Assembly: GCF_042477335.2 (NCBI RefSeq)
Contig: NC_091260.1
Coordinates: 56,817,501-56,881,500, forward strand
Length of the DNA stretch: 64,000 bases
Direction: 5' to 3'
From: Ovis canadensis
Lineage: Eukaryota; Chordata; Mammalia; Artiodactyla; Bovidae
The notes beneath the pieces are model-generated. The model saw only the letters and a program-made list of their open reading frames with translations. It had not been told where the DNA came from and searched no databases. A program made the position numbers and the translations under genes. Position 1 is the stretch's first letter. Every line of letters begins with the position of its first letter. Shown here piece after piece: positions 47,424-57,795 of the stretch.

Positions 47424-48972
47424 AATGATGGTGTGATCACTCACTTAGAGCCAGACATCCTGAAATGTGAAGTCAAATGGGCCTTAGAAAGCATCTCTAT
47501 GAACAAAGCTAGTGGAGGTGATGGAATTCCAGTTGAGTTATTTCAAATCCTGAAAGGTGATGTTGTGAAACTGCTGCACTCAATATGCCAGCAAATTTGG
47601 AAAACTCAGCCATGGCCACAGGACTGGAAAAGGTCAGTTTTCATTCCAATCTCAAAGAAAGGCAATGCCAAAGAATGCTCAAACTACCACACAATTGCAC
47701 TCATCTCACACACTAGCAAAGTAATGCTCCACATTCTCCAAGCCAGGCTTCAGTAATACGTGAACCGTCAACTTCCAGATGTCCAAGCTGGTTTTAGAAA
47801 AGGCAGAGGAACCAGAGATCAAATTGCCAACATCTGCTGCATCATTGAAAACGCAAAAGAGTTCCAGAAAAACATCTATTTCTGCTTTATTGACTACGCC
47901 AAAACCTTTGACTGTGTGGATCACAATAAACTGTGGAAAATTCTGAAAGAGATGGGCATACCAGACCACCTGACCTACCTCTTGAGAAACCTATATGCAG
48001 GTCAGGAAGCAACAGTTAGAACTGGACATGGAACAACAGACTGGTTCCAAATAGGAAAAGGAATACATCAAGGCTGTATATTGCTACCCTGCTTATTTAA
48101 TTTCTATGCAGAGTACATCATGAGAAACTCTGGGTTGGAAGAAGCACAAGCTGGAATCAAGATTGCCGGGAGAAATATCAATAACCTCAGATATGCAGAT
48201 GACACCACCCTTATGGCAGAAAGTGAAGAGGAACTAAAAAGCCTCTTGAAGAAAGTGAAAGAGGAAAGTGAAACAGTTGGCTTAAAACTCAACATCCAGA
48301 AAACGAAAATCATGGCATCTGGTCTCATCACTTCATGGGAAATAGATGGGGAAACAGTGGAAGCAGGGACAAAGTTTATTTTGGGGGACTCCAATATCAC
48401 TGCAGATGGTGATTGCAGCCATGAAATTAAAAGACGCTTATTCCTTGGAAGGTTAAGTTATGACCAACTTAGAAAGCATGTTATAAAGCAGAGACATTAC
48501 TTTGCCAACAAAGGTCCATCTAGTCAGTTTTTTCAGTGGTCGTGTATGGATGTGAAAGTGGGACTGTGAAGAAAGCTGAGTGCTGAAGTATTGATGCTTT
48601 TGGACTGTGGTGTTGGAGAAGACTCTTGAGAGACCTTTGGACTGCAAGGAGACCCAACCAGTCCATCCTAAAGGAGATCAATCCTGGGTGTTCATTGGAA
48701 GGACTGATGCTAAAGCTGAAACTCCAGTACTTTGGCCACCTCATGCGAAGAGTTGACTCATTGGAAAAGACTCTGATGCTGGGAGGGATTGGGGGCAGGA
48801 AGAGAAGGGGACGACAGAGGATGATATTGCTGGATGGCATCACCAGCTCGATGTACGTGAGTTTGAGTGAACTCCGGGAGTTGGTGATGGACAGGGAGGC
48901 CTGGTATGCTGCAATTCATGGGGTCGCAAAGAGTCGGACACAACTGAGTGACTGGATTGAACTGAACTGAAT
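47424..48972 (+). mobile_element. BovB, RT to 3' end, best-preserved RT frame in the window
   Basis: 5'-truncated plus-strand BovB inserted in the LTR. Flanks gaacccct (47416-47423) and gaactcct (48973-48980) form a TSD with one mismatch. RT coding is detailed separately. The tail is 'gattgaactgaactgaat'. Confidence 0.95.
47433..48569 (+). pseudogene. BovB reverse transcriptase region with one in-frame stop
   Basis: A single frame from 47433 is interrupted only by TAA at 47754-47756 (cagTAAtac where sister copies have cagCAAtac: a C-to-T change) and then runs on to 48569. Motif A, FIDYAKTFDCVDH, starts near 47886; the catalytic YADD is at 48192-48203. GKGIHQGCILLPCLF replaces the RQGCILSP form of the full-length copy. 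After about 48450 the frame departs from the BovB C-terminus because of an indel near 48452 (aaggttaagttatg). The early RT region is present, but the endonuclease is missing by 5' truncation. Confidence 0.9.
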
Positions 48973-49197
48973 GAACTCCTGGCTGCCTAAAGGTCACTTG
49001 AGGACATAACCTGCCATTGGAGAAGCCCCTGTGGTTAATTTGTATCCTCTGTGCCTAGAGTGTGTGCTTAAGAGTTGGAAAAGTCTCTGGTTATTTTGTA
49101 GAATATCTGTGAGCTCCCCTGGGTGTGTCTAGGATGGGGTTTAGAGATAAGCTTGCATCCCTTTCAGCTTGATTCATGCTTAACTTCCTACCTAACA

Positions 49198-50162
49198 AAT
49201 ATATAGCTTTAACAAATAAGTAGCTTTTTTATAAATATACAAAATAAATATATTACATATTATTTATTTATAATAATTTTAAAAATTTGTATATGTAAGA
49301 TTAGATTATAAAATTTAATTGTATTTTATTAAAAAACAAACATGGAAAATAGATCAAAAATGTAATCCTAAATGATCAATTTATTTCTAGTTTCAACAAA
49401 AACAACTACAAAAATAGCTGAAAGAAATGAAAGACAACCTTAATTAATGATGAGTTGTACAGTATTCATGCATTTGATGACTTAAATATTGATAAGATAT
49501 GTATACTGTCATAGTGATGTGTACTTTCAAAGAAATCCTACTCAAATACACTGTCCTTTTTAATTAATAATTGAGAAACTAATTCTAAATTGTATATGGA
49601 AATGTAATGGACCTATAATAGTGCATATTTATTTGGAAAAGAACAGTAATAAAGGGCAGATATTTTTAAAAGGGACACATCTTGCCTGCCTTAATCAATT
49701 GATGTAAGCTATAACTGATAATATGGTATCTATGCTGAGAGCAGACATACAGATTAATGCACCAGAATAGAGAATTAAGAAATAGATGACTCCTTCATAC
49801 CTGTATGTTCAATTAATGCCTGAAATGTACAAAAACAATTCAATGAGAGAAAAAAATATTTTCAACAAACTATTCTGGAATAAGTTGTTCTACATGTGAA
49901 AAAGAAACAGAAAGAAAACTACCTTACACCTTCCAAAGAAGGGCTGTATTGTACTTGAAGAGGGCATTAACAATGCATCTGTTGAAGGAGGTGACAGGAT
50001 GCCTCAGCGTGTCAGTTGGTAGCCGAAATAAAAATAGTTCTGAAATAATTTGAGATCTGTTGGGGACTGTGAGGTCTGAATATTTGCTACCATCTGACCA
50101 CAACCATGTGACATGAGCAATGCCAGGCAGGGATCATCCATTTGAGAGTTGTCAAGACCCAA
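49198..50162. other. AT-rich unassigned stretch
   Basis: Nearly 1 kb, very AT-rich (49200-49400 especially). No gene or named repeat. Confidence 0.5.
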
Positions 50163-50369
50163 GACAATGTGTGTGTGTTCTCAGTCTCTCAGTCGTGTCC
50201 GACTCTTTGCGACCCCATAGACCATAGACCTCATAGAATGTCCATGGGATTTCCCAGGCAGGTGGCCGTTTTCTACTCCAGGGCATCTTTCCGACCTAGG
50301 GATTGGACCCACACCTCTGTCTCCTGCAAGCAGGTGGATTCTTTGCCACTGAGCCTCCTGAGAAGCCCC
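50163..50369 (-). mobile_element. Bov-tA SINE
   Basis: Short GT run, 'tctcagtcgtgtccgactc', a body with a local scramble ('accatagacctcatagaatg'), and the head 'cactgagcctcctgagaagcccc'. Confidence 0.91.
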
Positions 50370-50393
50370 ACAAGACCATGAGAAAATATGTAT

Positions 50394-50666
50394 GCTGCTG
50401 CTGCTAAGTTGCTTCAGTCGTGTCTGACTCTGTGCGACCCCATTGATGGCAGCCCATTAGGCTCCAAAGTCCCTGGGATTCTCCAGGCAAGAACACTGGA
50501 GTGGGTTGCCATTTCCTTCTCCAGTGCATGAAAGTGAAAAGTGAAAGTGAAGTCGCTCAGTCGTGTCCAACTCTCAGCGACCCCACGGACTGCAGCCCAC
50601 CAGGTTCCTCCGTCCATGGGATTTTCCAGGCAAGAGTACTGGAGTGCGGTGCCATTGCTTTCTCCA
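50394..50666 (-). mobile_element. BOV-A2 SINE
   Basis: Two-unit reverse BOV-A2 with (GCT)4 start, unit junction 'gcatgaaagtgaaaagtgaa' (50526) and reverse head 'gctttctccat'. 24 bases from the Bov-tA copy, same orientation. TSD not clear. Confidence 0.94.
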
Positions 50667-51946
50667 TTTAAGCCAATTGTACATGAGTAACATGACTGGT
50701 TACTCAACATAAGATGATTGAAATAGAAGAATCTTCCTCCTACAAGGGGAAAACAAGCAAAAAACAACAGAAGCAACTGCAAAGATCATGTACACAAAAT
50801 TTTAAACATCCAAGAAATAACCCATAATAAAGGAATTCAGGTGGCAACAGAGGGTTAATGACCTCAAGAACTTATGATAATAGATAATCTGAAAGAACAC
50901 ATATTATGTAATAGAGCTAAGATAGGGACAATAAATGAGACTGTCCTTGTATTTTACTTTGGAGATCGTATTATGTCCTAATCAAAGTTGAGACTCATAT
51001 GAATTATGAACAGTAGTGGATATACTTTATAAGGGGTGCAAAGTAGATGGCTTGAAGTAAAATAATATTTAGTAAAACAGTATAATTTATATTTAGAAGC
51101 CAGGGTATAACTGAAAGCTTTTGTGCTAATCTAATGAACTTGACTATAATAAGTACTTTTACTAGTAGTTTGTTTTATTTTATAGCAATAAACTATGCTA
51201 GAATAACAATTATATATTTAAGTATATTGCCATTAACTTGCACTAGTTTGAATTATAAATTGAAGAGAACATGCTAATTTGAGAATATAGACTCTATTTA
51301 GCATAATACATTGTTTCTTGGGGAATGATATTCTGCATATTAGAGAACTAGGTTATAAACAGATAATTAAATGTGAGAATTAATTTTGTTTCACGGGGCT
51401 CAATTACCTTATGTGAATAATGTAAATCATTTAAGCTTTGTTTTTAAATATAGCATGCATATTCAAAAAGCCCATGATTATAATCTATGAATAATAAGTA
51501 GATATATTTTTAGTCAAATAAGCCACTGTACAGAGGAGTGCTAACGTTGCTTATCTTTACAATGAACTTTCAGTTCCAGGTCAAGCTGTAGCAAAGCATC
51601 TGCTGTGGCCATATGTTTTCTCAGTAGATTGCCACCAGGTGAAATTCTTTATGAGACACACCAAATTCTAAAAACTATCACAGGAGATGCTATAATACAT
51701 AAGGCTTTCCCCTGTTTGGCCTCTTGGTCCCAGTGGGGAAGATAATTCCACATTTCAGCTAATATTATTTTGGTTCCTGCCACGAAGTTGGAAGATATTT
51801 CTTGCAGTATTGAATCTCCCACCAGCATCTGGAAAGTGAGCATAAGACTGAAAGTCAGAGAAAGAATTTTACTCACCATGGGAAAATATTTTTGAGGACT
51901 GGAAAACAAAAGTGTGAAGATGACAGTATTTCCCTTTTACTATTAC
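50667..51946. other. AT-rich unassigned stretch
   Basis: About 1.3 kb with no named repeat. A minus-strand frame of 86 codons (51649-51909) has no recognisable motif. Confidence 0.5.
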
Positions 51947-52155
51947 TCGTGCTGTGCTTAGTTAGTCATGTCCAACTCTTTGTGACCCCATGGACTGTAG
52001 CTCACCACTCACCTCTGTCCATGGGGATTCTCCAGGCAAGAATACTGGAGTCGTTGCCATGCCCTCCTCCAAGGGATCTTCCCAACCCAGGGATCCAACC
52101 AAAGTCTCCCACAATAGAGACAGATACTTTACCATTTGAGCTACCAGGGAAGCCC
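51947..52155 (-). mobile_element. Bov-tA SINE
   Basis: 'cgtgctgtgcttagttagtc' tail side, core 'ggcaagaatactggagtcg', head 'gagctaccagggaagccc'. Confidence 0.93.
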
Positions 52156-52729
52156 AACTGGCCTTAAGTTTCTCACTTTCAGAGACTCCTAAAGAAGGAT
52201 TAGAATTTTCTGTTGTTTTGAGGCACCCATGAACCTCCTTGATTCAGTAGGGTGCTTTCAGTTCCTTAAATTCTTAGTTTTATATTGTACTTAGTTTGTT
52301 GTGTCTGTTTTTTATGAACATAGATCATTTTATTTGGTTTTAAGCAGAATGAAGTCTCAATTTTTCAATAAACTATATTAAAATATATTGAGATGATATA
52401 AAAAGTACAGTATTAATATGTTTACCACAAATCATTTTAAAATAAATGTGAGTCTATATTTTTCATATTTTTCTGAAATATTTTTCACATTTTTAAACAA
52501 CAGTTTGGCATAGAAGAAGGATGGAGAAACTGAAGTGTGGAAAGTATCAGTGTAGCTAAAAGCACTGTCTCCAAATAGAATATAGTTTAGCATTTTACCT
52601 TTAAAATGTGCATAAAAAGCATGTATCTGGACATTAAAACTCCATTAAATAGCTGATTTTTAAGAGTTAGTTAAGCCCTTTCTAATTCAGTCACCTGGAA
52701 GAAGGGAAGTTTATAATATTTGTGTCAGA
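52156..52729. other. AT-rich unassigned stretch
   Basis: About 570 bases. No gene or repeat recognised. Confidence 0.5.
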
Positions 52730-53160
52730 TTTGGAAAAATGACCTATGGTAGACATAGTCTAAGACACCTCATGTTTTCTGCCTCCTGATATATGTACCC
52801 AATGTAATTCCCTCTTCTTTAGTGTAATGAACCTGTGCATGTGGTGGGATGCCTTCCTTGTAGTTAGATCAGTCAGTTCACTTTAATTTAAATGAAATCT
52901 GAAGTATCAGAAAGATGCTTGTCTGTTGGGCTTGAGAAAGCCAACTGCCATGCTGTGAAAGCCGTGGTACAGAAGACAGTGAGTGGCCTCTTAGAGCTGA
53001 GGACCTCCATTCTTTAAAATTATAAGGAAATTAATATTGGCAGTAGATGTTGGGTTTGGAAATGAACTTCAAGGCTAAAATTGGATTCTGTTCCCTACCA
53101 AAGCCTTGATTCCAGCCTATGGAGATACTGGGTAGTGGCCCCTACTATTTGAACGAGTTT
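52730..53160 (+). mobile_element. Possible ancient MaLR-type LTR remnant
   Basis: Phrases such as 'gaaagccaactgccatgctgtga', 'gagctgaggacctcc' and 'ccttgattccagcctatgga' occur in the order found in old mammalian MaLR LTRs. Highly diverged; by eye only. Confidence 0.35.
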
Positions 53161-53856
53161 AGTACTTCAAGGCAGGGACTGTTTTACAGTCGTGGGTAGT
53201 GGGGTTCAGCTTCCACAATGTCACTTTCATGTAAATCGGAATGGGAGAGATTCATTATCAATCTGGAGAAATGTTTCTCTGAACCAATTAAGAGCAAGGA
53301 TTGGAAAGAGCCCCTGTAGGTCCTTGCAACCCCTTCATTGAGAACTGGGAAGTTGGAAAGGCTGGTTAAGTGAGCTGAAGGCCCTTAAAGTACTTAATTT
53401 GTAAACAGTCTTTTTTCCAGTGGTCTCGCTCTTTGCAGATAATAGCACAAACTAGGAGGGTTTGGTTGCATTTAGAAGTGTTCATTTACTGGAGTTGCAG
53501 ATTAAGAATTTCGGTGTTTTTTGTTTGTTTGTTTGTTTCTGAGGTGATTCAACTAGAGTGTGAGAGAATTGATTTGCCATATTCACTAAATCTGGAGTGG
53601 ACATGGTTTCCCATTCTCTCCTGGCAAGTTTTACTGTAAGGGAGTGATCCTGATTCACTCTATTCATAAATATAAACTTAAAAGATACCTGGGTAAAATA
53701 AACATCTGAAGGAAAATCAGAATTTTCTTTAAAAGCAAGCTGAAGTTTGTATTAGTTGTGAACAGGTTCATCAGATTTGTGTGTGTGTGTGAGTGTGCAA
53801 GTGTGAATTTTGTTTCAAACAGGTTTTGAAAAACCTTGAGGAATTGCTAGGTGAAG
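53161..53856. other. Unassigned stretch with GTTT and GT runs
   Basis: Contains (GTTT)n at 53521-53537 and a (GT)n run at 53780-53791. The lower part may continue the ERV remnant that follows but I cannot read it as gag. Confidence 0.5.
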
Positions 53857-54898
53857 TCACCCAGTGCTTGCCCAAGCCTGATCATACAATAAATCAGTGG
53901 ACTGGTCTCCCAGTTGTAATTCTAGAGACCTTTCAGGATTTTTCCAATCAATAATTTTCATCCAATGCTGGGCTTGGCCTTCACTGGTAAGCATATGGGC
54001 CAGCTTATACAAGTCAGAGAAATCAGGTTGATAAGTTTGGATGACTATTAAATTCCTGAGCAAGTATGTAAGGATCTTTGTTTTTTTTAGGAAAATCTTT
54101 GACAATGGTTCACAGATCAGCTTTATTCCAGGGAATATAAGAAATTAAGAGTTAGAGTGCTGGGTCCTCAGAAGACTTAATTTTAAAGGGAGAAGTTCTT
54201 ATAAATTCAAAAAAGAAAGTAGAGAGAATTTTCAAGGAAGGAAATGAGGGATTTGAGGGTTTAGAAGGGGCATAGGTAGCATAAAAAAGAAGGAGGAAGG
54301 GATCTTCCCAACCCAGGGATTGAACCAGAGTCTCCTGTGTTTCCTGCATTTAGGTGGACTCTTTACTGCTGAGCCACCTGAAAAGCCCTGGAATCTGGCC
54401 ACTGGGAGCCAAAAGAGAGAGACAAGATGGTGGCGGAGGCTGAGTCTAAGACAAGGAAGAGAAGCTGGAGGCTTTGGGAGCCTTTGTGTCTTTCTTTAAT
54501 CATTTGTTTGTTAATCTTAAAATCTTATTTTGCATAGAGGCATTTTAAGGATACTGACGATGCTTGGAAGCTTCAAAAATATCAATCACTATCAACATTC
54601 CAGTAACTTCTAGAAATTTTAAGCTGTTGTAGTCCAGTTAGTTTTACAGATATTAAATTTGGGGATTTCAAAAGTTCCCCATAATGACCACTGGTATTCT
54701 AAATTGGCTTCGGTCACATCGGCCCATTTATTTAGAAAGGCACAGGAGGAAGGACTACAGTTTTTAATTATAAAATCAAATAGACCCTTGTAGCTGAGGG
54801 CACCATCAAAATACTTAGATAAGTGGAATCCCATTTCTGAGAGGATTTTCTCTAGAGTAAAAGTTTTCCAATAGCTCATATCACTTATAGCTCAAATA
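53857..54898 (-). pseudogene. Endogenous retrovirus gag remnant, class I-like
   Basis: Two minus-strand open pieces in the same frame (54619-54879 and 53857-54105) and a third between them (54152-54349) look like parts of a retroviral Gag polyprotein. The 53857-54105 piece carries a capsid-type stretch, ..SEGQAQHWMK.., followed by ..NPERSLEL.., as seen in class I (ERV1) elements. The middle piece is proline/serine-rich, as in the region before capsid. Stops and frameshifts break it, and a Bov-tA fragment (54299-54390) is inserted. No pol or env is seen downstream in this window. The class is inferred from the capsid wording; non-functional. Confidence 0.6.
54299..54390 (-). mobile_element. 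Bov-tA SINE head fragment
   Basis: 'gggatcttcccaacccagggat' to 'ctgctgagccacctgaaaagccc': the tRNA-like head half only. Lies within the ERV remnant. Confidence 0.9.
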
Positions 54899-55292
54899 GT
54901 TCAATGCAAACAGCTTGCAAGCTAATCCCAGCCAATTCTACGGAAACAGCTTGGTCCAAGAGTTAAGCCAAAGGTTTTTTAGCCAACTTCCTTAGAATAA
55001 CCCCAATTTCATAGGAATAGGCCAAAGGCTGGATAGCTGGCACAATTTTAGTGAAACAGTCTCTGTTTTAAAAGGAATGGGCTAAAGATATTTTTAGCCA
55101 GCTTTTGTTGAGAAGTCTGTTGACAAATCAGACCGAAGTACTCAACAAGTACCCACATAGAGAACAAGGCTTTAACCAAAAACAAACTTTTTAAAAATAG
55201 ATCCCAAATCAAGCCTGGAGAGCTTCAAATGCAAACAGAGTGTGAACCTGAGTCAAGGAGAAAGAGATGTGCGCTCAAAGAGTGATGATGAG
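54899..55292 (-). other. ERV leader region
   Basis: Between the primer-binding-site region and the first gag-like frame on the minus strand. It contains three to four loose repeats of a 'ccaaaggttttttagccaac / ccaaaggctggatagctggc' type (54966-55110). No coding motif. Confidence 0.4.
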
Positions 55293-55540
55293 CTTAATTG
55301 TAGGTATCACACCTATTTGCTCACCAGCACTGGAACATTTATGGGTCTTCACTGGTCCCTGTATGGACGGCCAAAATATTGACTTGAAACAGAGAAACTG
55401 CCAGATATTTCTCCAGCTTAATTGTAGGTATCACACCTATTTGCTCACCAGCACTGGAACATTTGTGGGTCTTCACTGGTCCCTGTATGGACCGCCAAAA
55501 TATTGATTTGAAACAGAGAAACTGCCAGATATTTCTCCAG
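55293..55540 (-). repeat. 124-bp tandem duplication covering an ERV PBS-like site
   Basis: Two units, 55293-55416 and 55417-55540, differ at three positions only (a/g near 55341, g/c near 55370, c/t near 55383 and their partners). On the minus strand each unit has the end of the LTR (ctgtttcaa-tcaatat) followed by TGGCGGTCCATACAGGGA or its TGGCCGTCC variant, the place and form of a retroviral primer-binding site. The tRNA used is not certain. Confidence 0.75.
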
Positions 55541-55800
55541 CAAACATATATTTATTCAGGATCAGCAGGGAATTGCAAGTATCAGCAAGCCATGTGCAGG
55601 GCAATGAAAGGAGACCTCTCTTCTAGAGAGGAAAAAGAAGCTGGGAGGGCTGGAGTAAACAAAGAGAACACGGCTTTTTATTGACTGAGTCCTTGCCGGG
55701 AAATGAAGAGGGCTCTTTCTTCTTCTTGGGCTTCGCTATTGTTGGAGGGTATGAGAGCGCCCCTTTCTGGTCTCCTGGTTGAGTCTTAATTGAAGTTTCT
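55541..55800 (-). mobile_element. ERV 5' LTR (3' part visible)
   Basis: On the minus strand: polyadenylation signal caataaaaag (near 55678-55687), 'gtgttctctttgtttactcc', then a U5-like segment with a second aataaa (near 55549-55556) running into the duplicated PBS region. The U3 start is not certain and may lie beyond 55800, where a T13 run (55808-55821) follows. Confidence 0.6.
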
Positions 55801-55910
55801 GTTTATCTTTTTTTTTTTTTTACACTGGTATACATTTGGAAGGGATGACGTCTGTATTTTGAGGTTGAAAATGTAGTAACCGGATCACTAACACACACGC
55901 ATTAGATATT

Positions 55911-55933
55911 ATACATTATTATTATTATTACAT
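55911..55933. repeat. (ATT)n microsatellite
   Basis: About six ATT units, then TATA-rich sequence to about 55955. Confidence 0.85.
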
Positions 55934-56025
55934 ATATATAATGTGATATATATTAATTCTCTCTGGCAAGATCATCATAATAACAATCTTTCTAAGATAT
56001 TTAAGTCATCTAATACTATGTGAAA

Positions 56026-56243
56026 GGAAAAAAAGTGTTAGTCACTTAGTCATGTCCGACTCTTTACCACCACAAGTGCTGTACCTCACCAGGTTCCTCT
56101 GTCCACGGAATTCTCCAGGCAAAAATACTGGAGGGGGTAGTCATTTCCTTCTCCAGGTGATCTTCCTAATCTGGAGATCAAACCCAGGTCTCCTGGGTGC
56201 ATTGACGGCGGATTCTTTACCATCTGAGCCACCAAGGAAACCC
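56026..56243 (-). mobile_element. Bov-tA SINE with 8-bp TSD
   Basis: 'agtgttagtcacttagtcatg' tail side, head 'gagccaccaaggaaaccc'. Direct repeat atgtgaaa at 56018-56025 and 56244-56251. Confidence 0.94.
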
Positions 56244-56251
56244 ATGTGAAA

Positions 56252-57284
56252 TGAATCCCTTCACAGTATCTAGCTATCTAGCTCTAGCCCTGCTCAAAAC
56301 ACAATTCAAACTGTTAGTCATCTTATGTTTAAAAGTGAAAATATTTGTGTACGATCCAAGTCAGAAGGCAGGAGGGCACCACTTAATAGTTTTGGCTGTA
56401 AAGCTACAGTGCATGGATTAGAAATGTCAGCTTTACCTCTTACTGCCTGGATATTCCTAAACAAGTCATTTAATCTTTCTGTGCTTCAGAATCTAAATCT
56501 ATGAAGTGGGGATATTATTGACTTCTTATGTGTTAATAATTCTTTGAAGGCTGTGTGAAATAAAGTATGTAAAAATCTTTGTTTCTCACACATAATAAAT
56601 GTTTATAATTAGCTTTACTATGTCAGGAGGACCTGAAGTACAGTATACAAAATTACTACAAATGTTCATTTTTGGGGTTATTTCTAGAAAAATTATACTT
56701 AATTTGAAATAGTTCTTAAAAATGGAAACTAAAAATGAGGTTTGTGTTTCATGCATGCTGCATTTCATTAATTTATTGCTTGGCCAGAGGTATAATTTAG
56801 TCAAGGTCTTTAAAGAAGATGGTATTGATTTTTAATTTAAAATTAGCAACGGATTTGCTTTGTTTGTTCTAGTCACCATTGTATTTCATGTTCTTAATTC
56901 CACTTCAAGTTACTTTATCTGTGATTCTTTTAACTACCCTAGTTGGTTTTATCATGTGCTCATATTGACACTTTGCTTAGTTGTTGATAAAATTGCCACA
57001 CTGAGTTCATGAAAGGAATAATGAATACTCCATATGACATTCATTATTTTGATTTTCAAAAATAGTGTAAATTGCATCCACAGTTTGTCACTAATTTCAC
57101 TTTGAAATTAAACAGATAGTTTCTGCAATGATTATTCTGTCTTCTTATTGACAATAACTGGCCTCTTACACGAATGTCAAAGAATAGTTCTATTTTATAT
57201 CCATATTTTATAATTTTTATCAAATGCAAACATCAGGTTACAAAATTGATGATCTTTTTAATGAAAATTAGCAATGATTGAACA
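56252..57284. other. Unassigned stretch
   Basis: About 1 kb, AT-rich. The part 56330-56600 ('agtcatttaatctttctgtgcttcag') resembles the core of an old MIR-type SINE, but I do not claim boundaries. Confidence 0.4.
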
Positions 57285-57795
57285 TAATAGTGGAGAAAGT
57301 CCATATTGTCCCTGCAGGAGGCAGGATAATGCATTTCCTCGCCTCTTAGGGTATCCACATCCAGATCCCAGGAACCTGTGCATATATTCTGTTACATGGC
57401 AACAGGTAACTAAAGTTGCTTGTGGAAATAAACTTGTTGAGCAGCTGATGTTAATGTAAGATTATTCTAAATTATTGGGATGGACCCAATGTTACCACCA
57501 AAAAGTGGAATCGAAATGCAGAATGGAAAGTTAGAATAACACAGTCTGAGAAGGATTTAGTCTGCCCTTTGAATCTGGAAAAAGGTGGTATTGATGCAAA
57601 GCTTAAAGGAAGCCTCAAAGTGAAAAAGAAACAAATTCTCCCCTAGACTTTCTGGAAAAGAACTCAGTCCTGCCAAGCTCTTGAAGTTGCCAGGAGAAGC
57701 CTGTGTCAGACAGGCTTCTACAGAGCTGTAAAGTATCAAATGTCTTAAGTCACTCTTTGCAGTGTTTGTTACAATAGCAGTAGAAAGCCAGTAAG
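57285..57795 (+). mobile_element. Ancient MaLR-type LTR (MLT1-group-like)
   Basis: Ordered landmarks: 'gataatgcatttcctcgcctc', 'gtatccacatccagatccca', 'ggaacctgtgcatatattctg', 'ttacatggcaacaggtaac', 'gggatggacccaatgtta', 'attctcccctagactttctgg', 'tcagtcctgccaagctcttg', 'gtttgttacaatagcagtag'. Layout of an old mammalian LTR; subfamily not assigned. Confidence 0.65.

Larger units (their letters stand above)
47023..49197 (-). mobile_element. Solo ERV LTR (ruminant BTLTR1-like), split by a BovB
   Basis: Two pieces on the minus strand, 48981-49197 (5' part, beginning TGTTAGG) and 47023-47415 (3' part, ending CAACA). A polyadenylation signal (caataaactt, reverse of 47160-47170) precedes 'gccaggggtaagacc', as in an R/U5 region. 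The termini TG...CA, the total length of about 610 bases without the BovB and the absence of internal genes fit a solo LTR. The assignment to a bovine LTR family is from memory of its layout. A matching TSD is not obvious. Confidence 0.7.
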
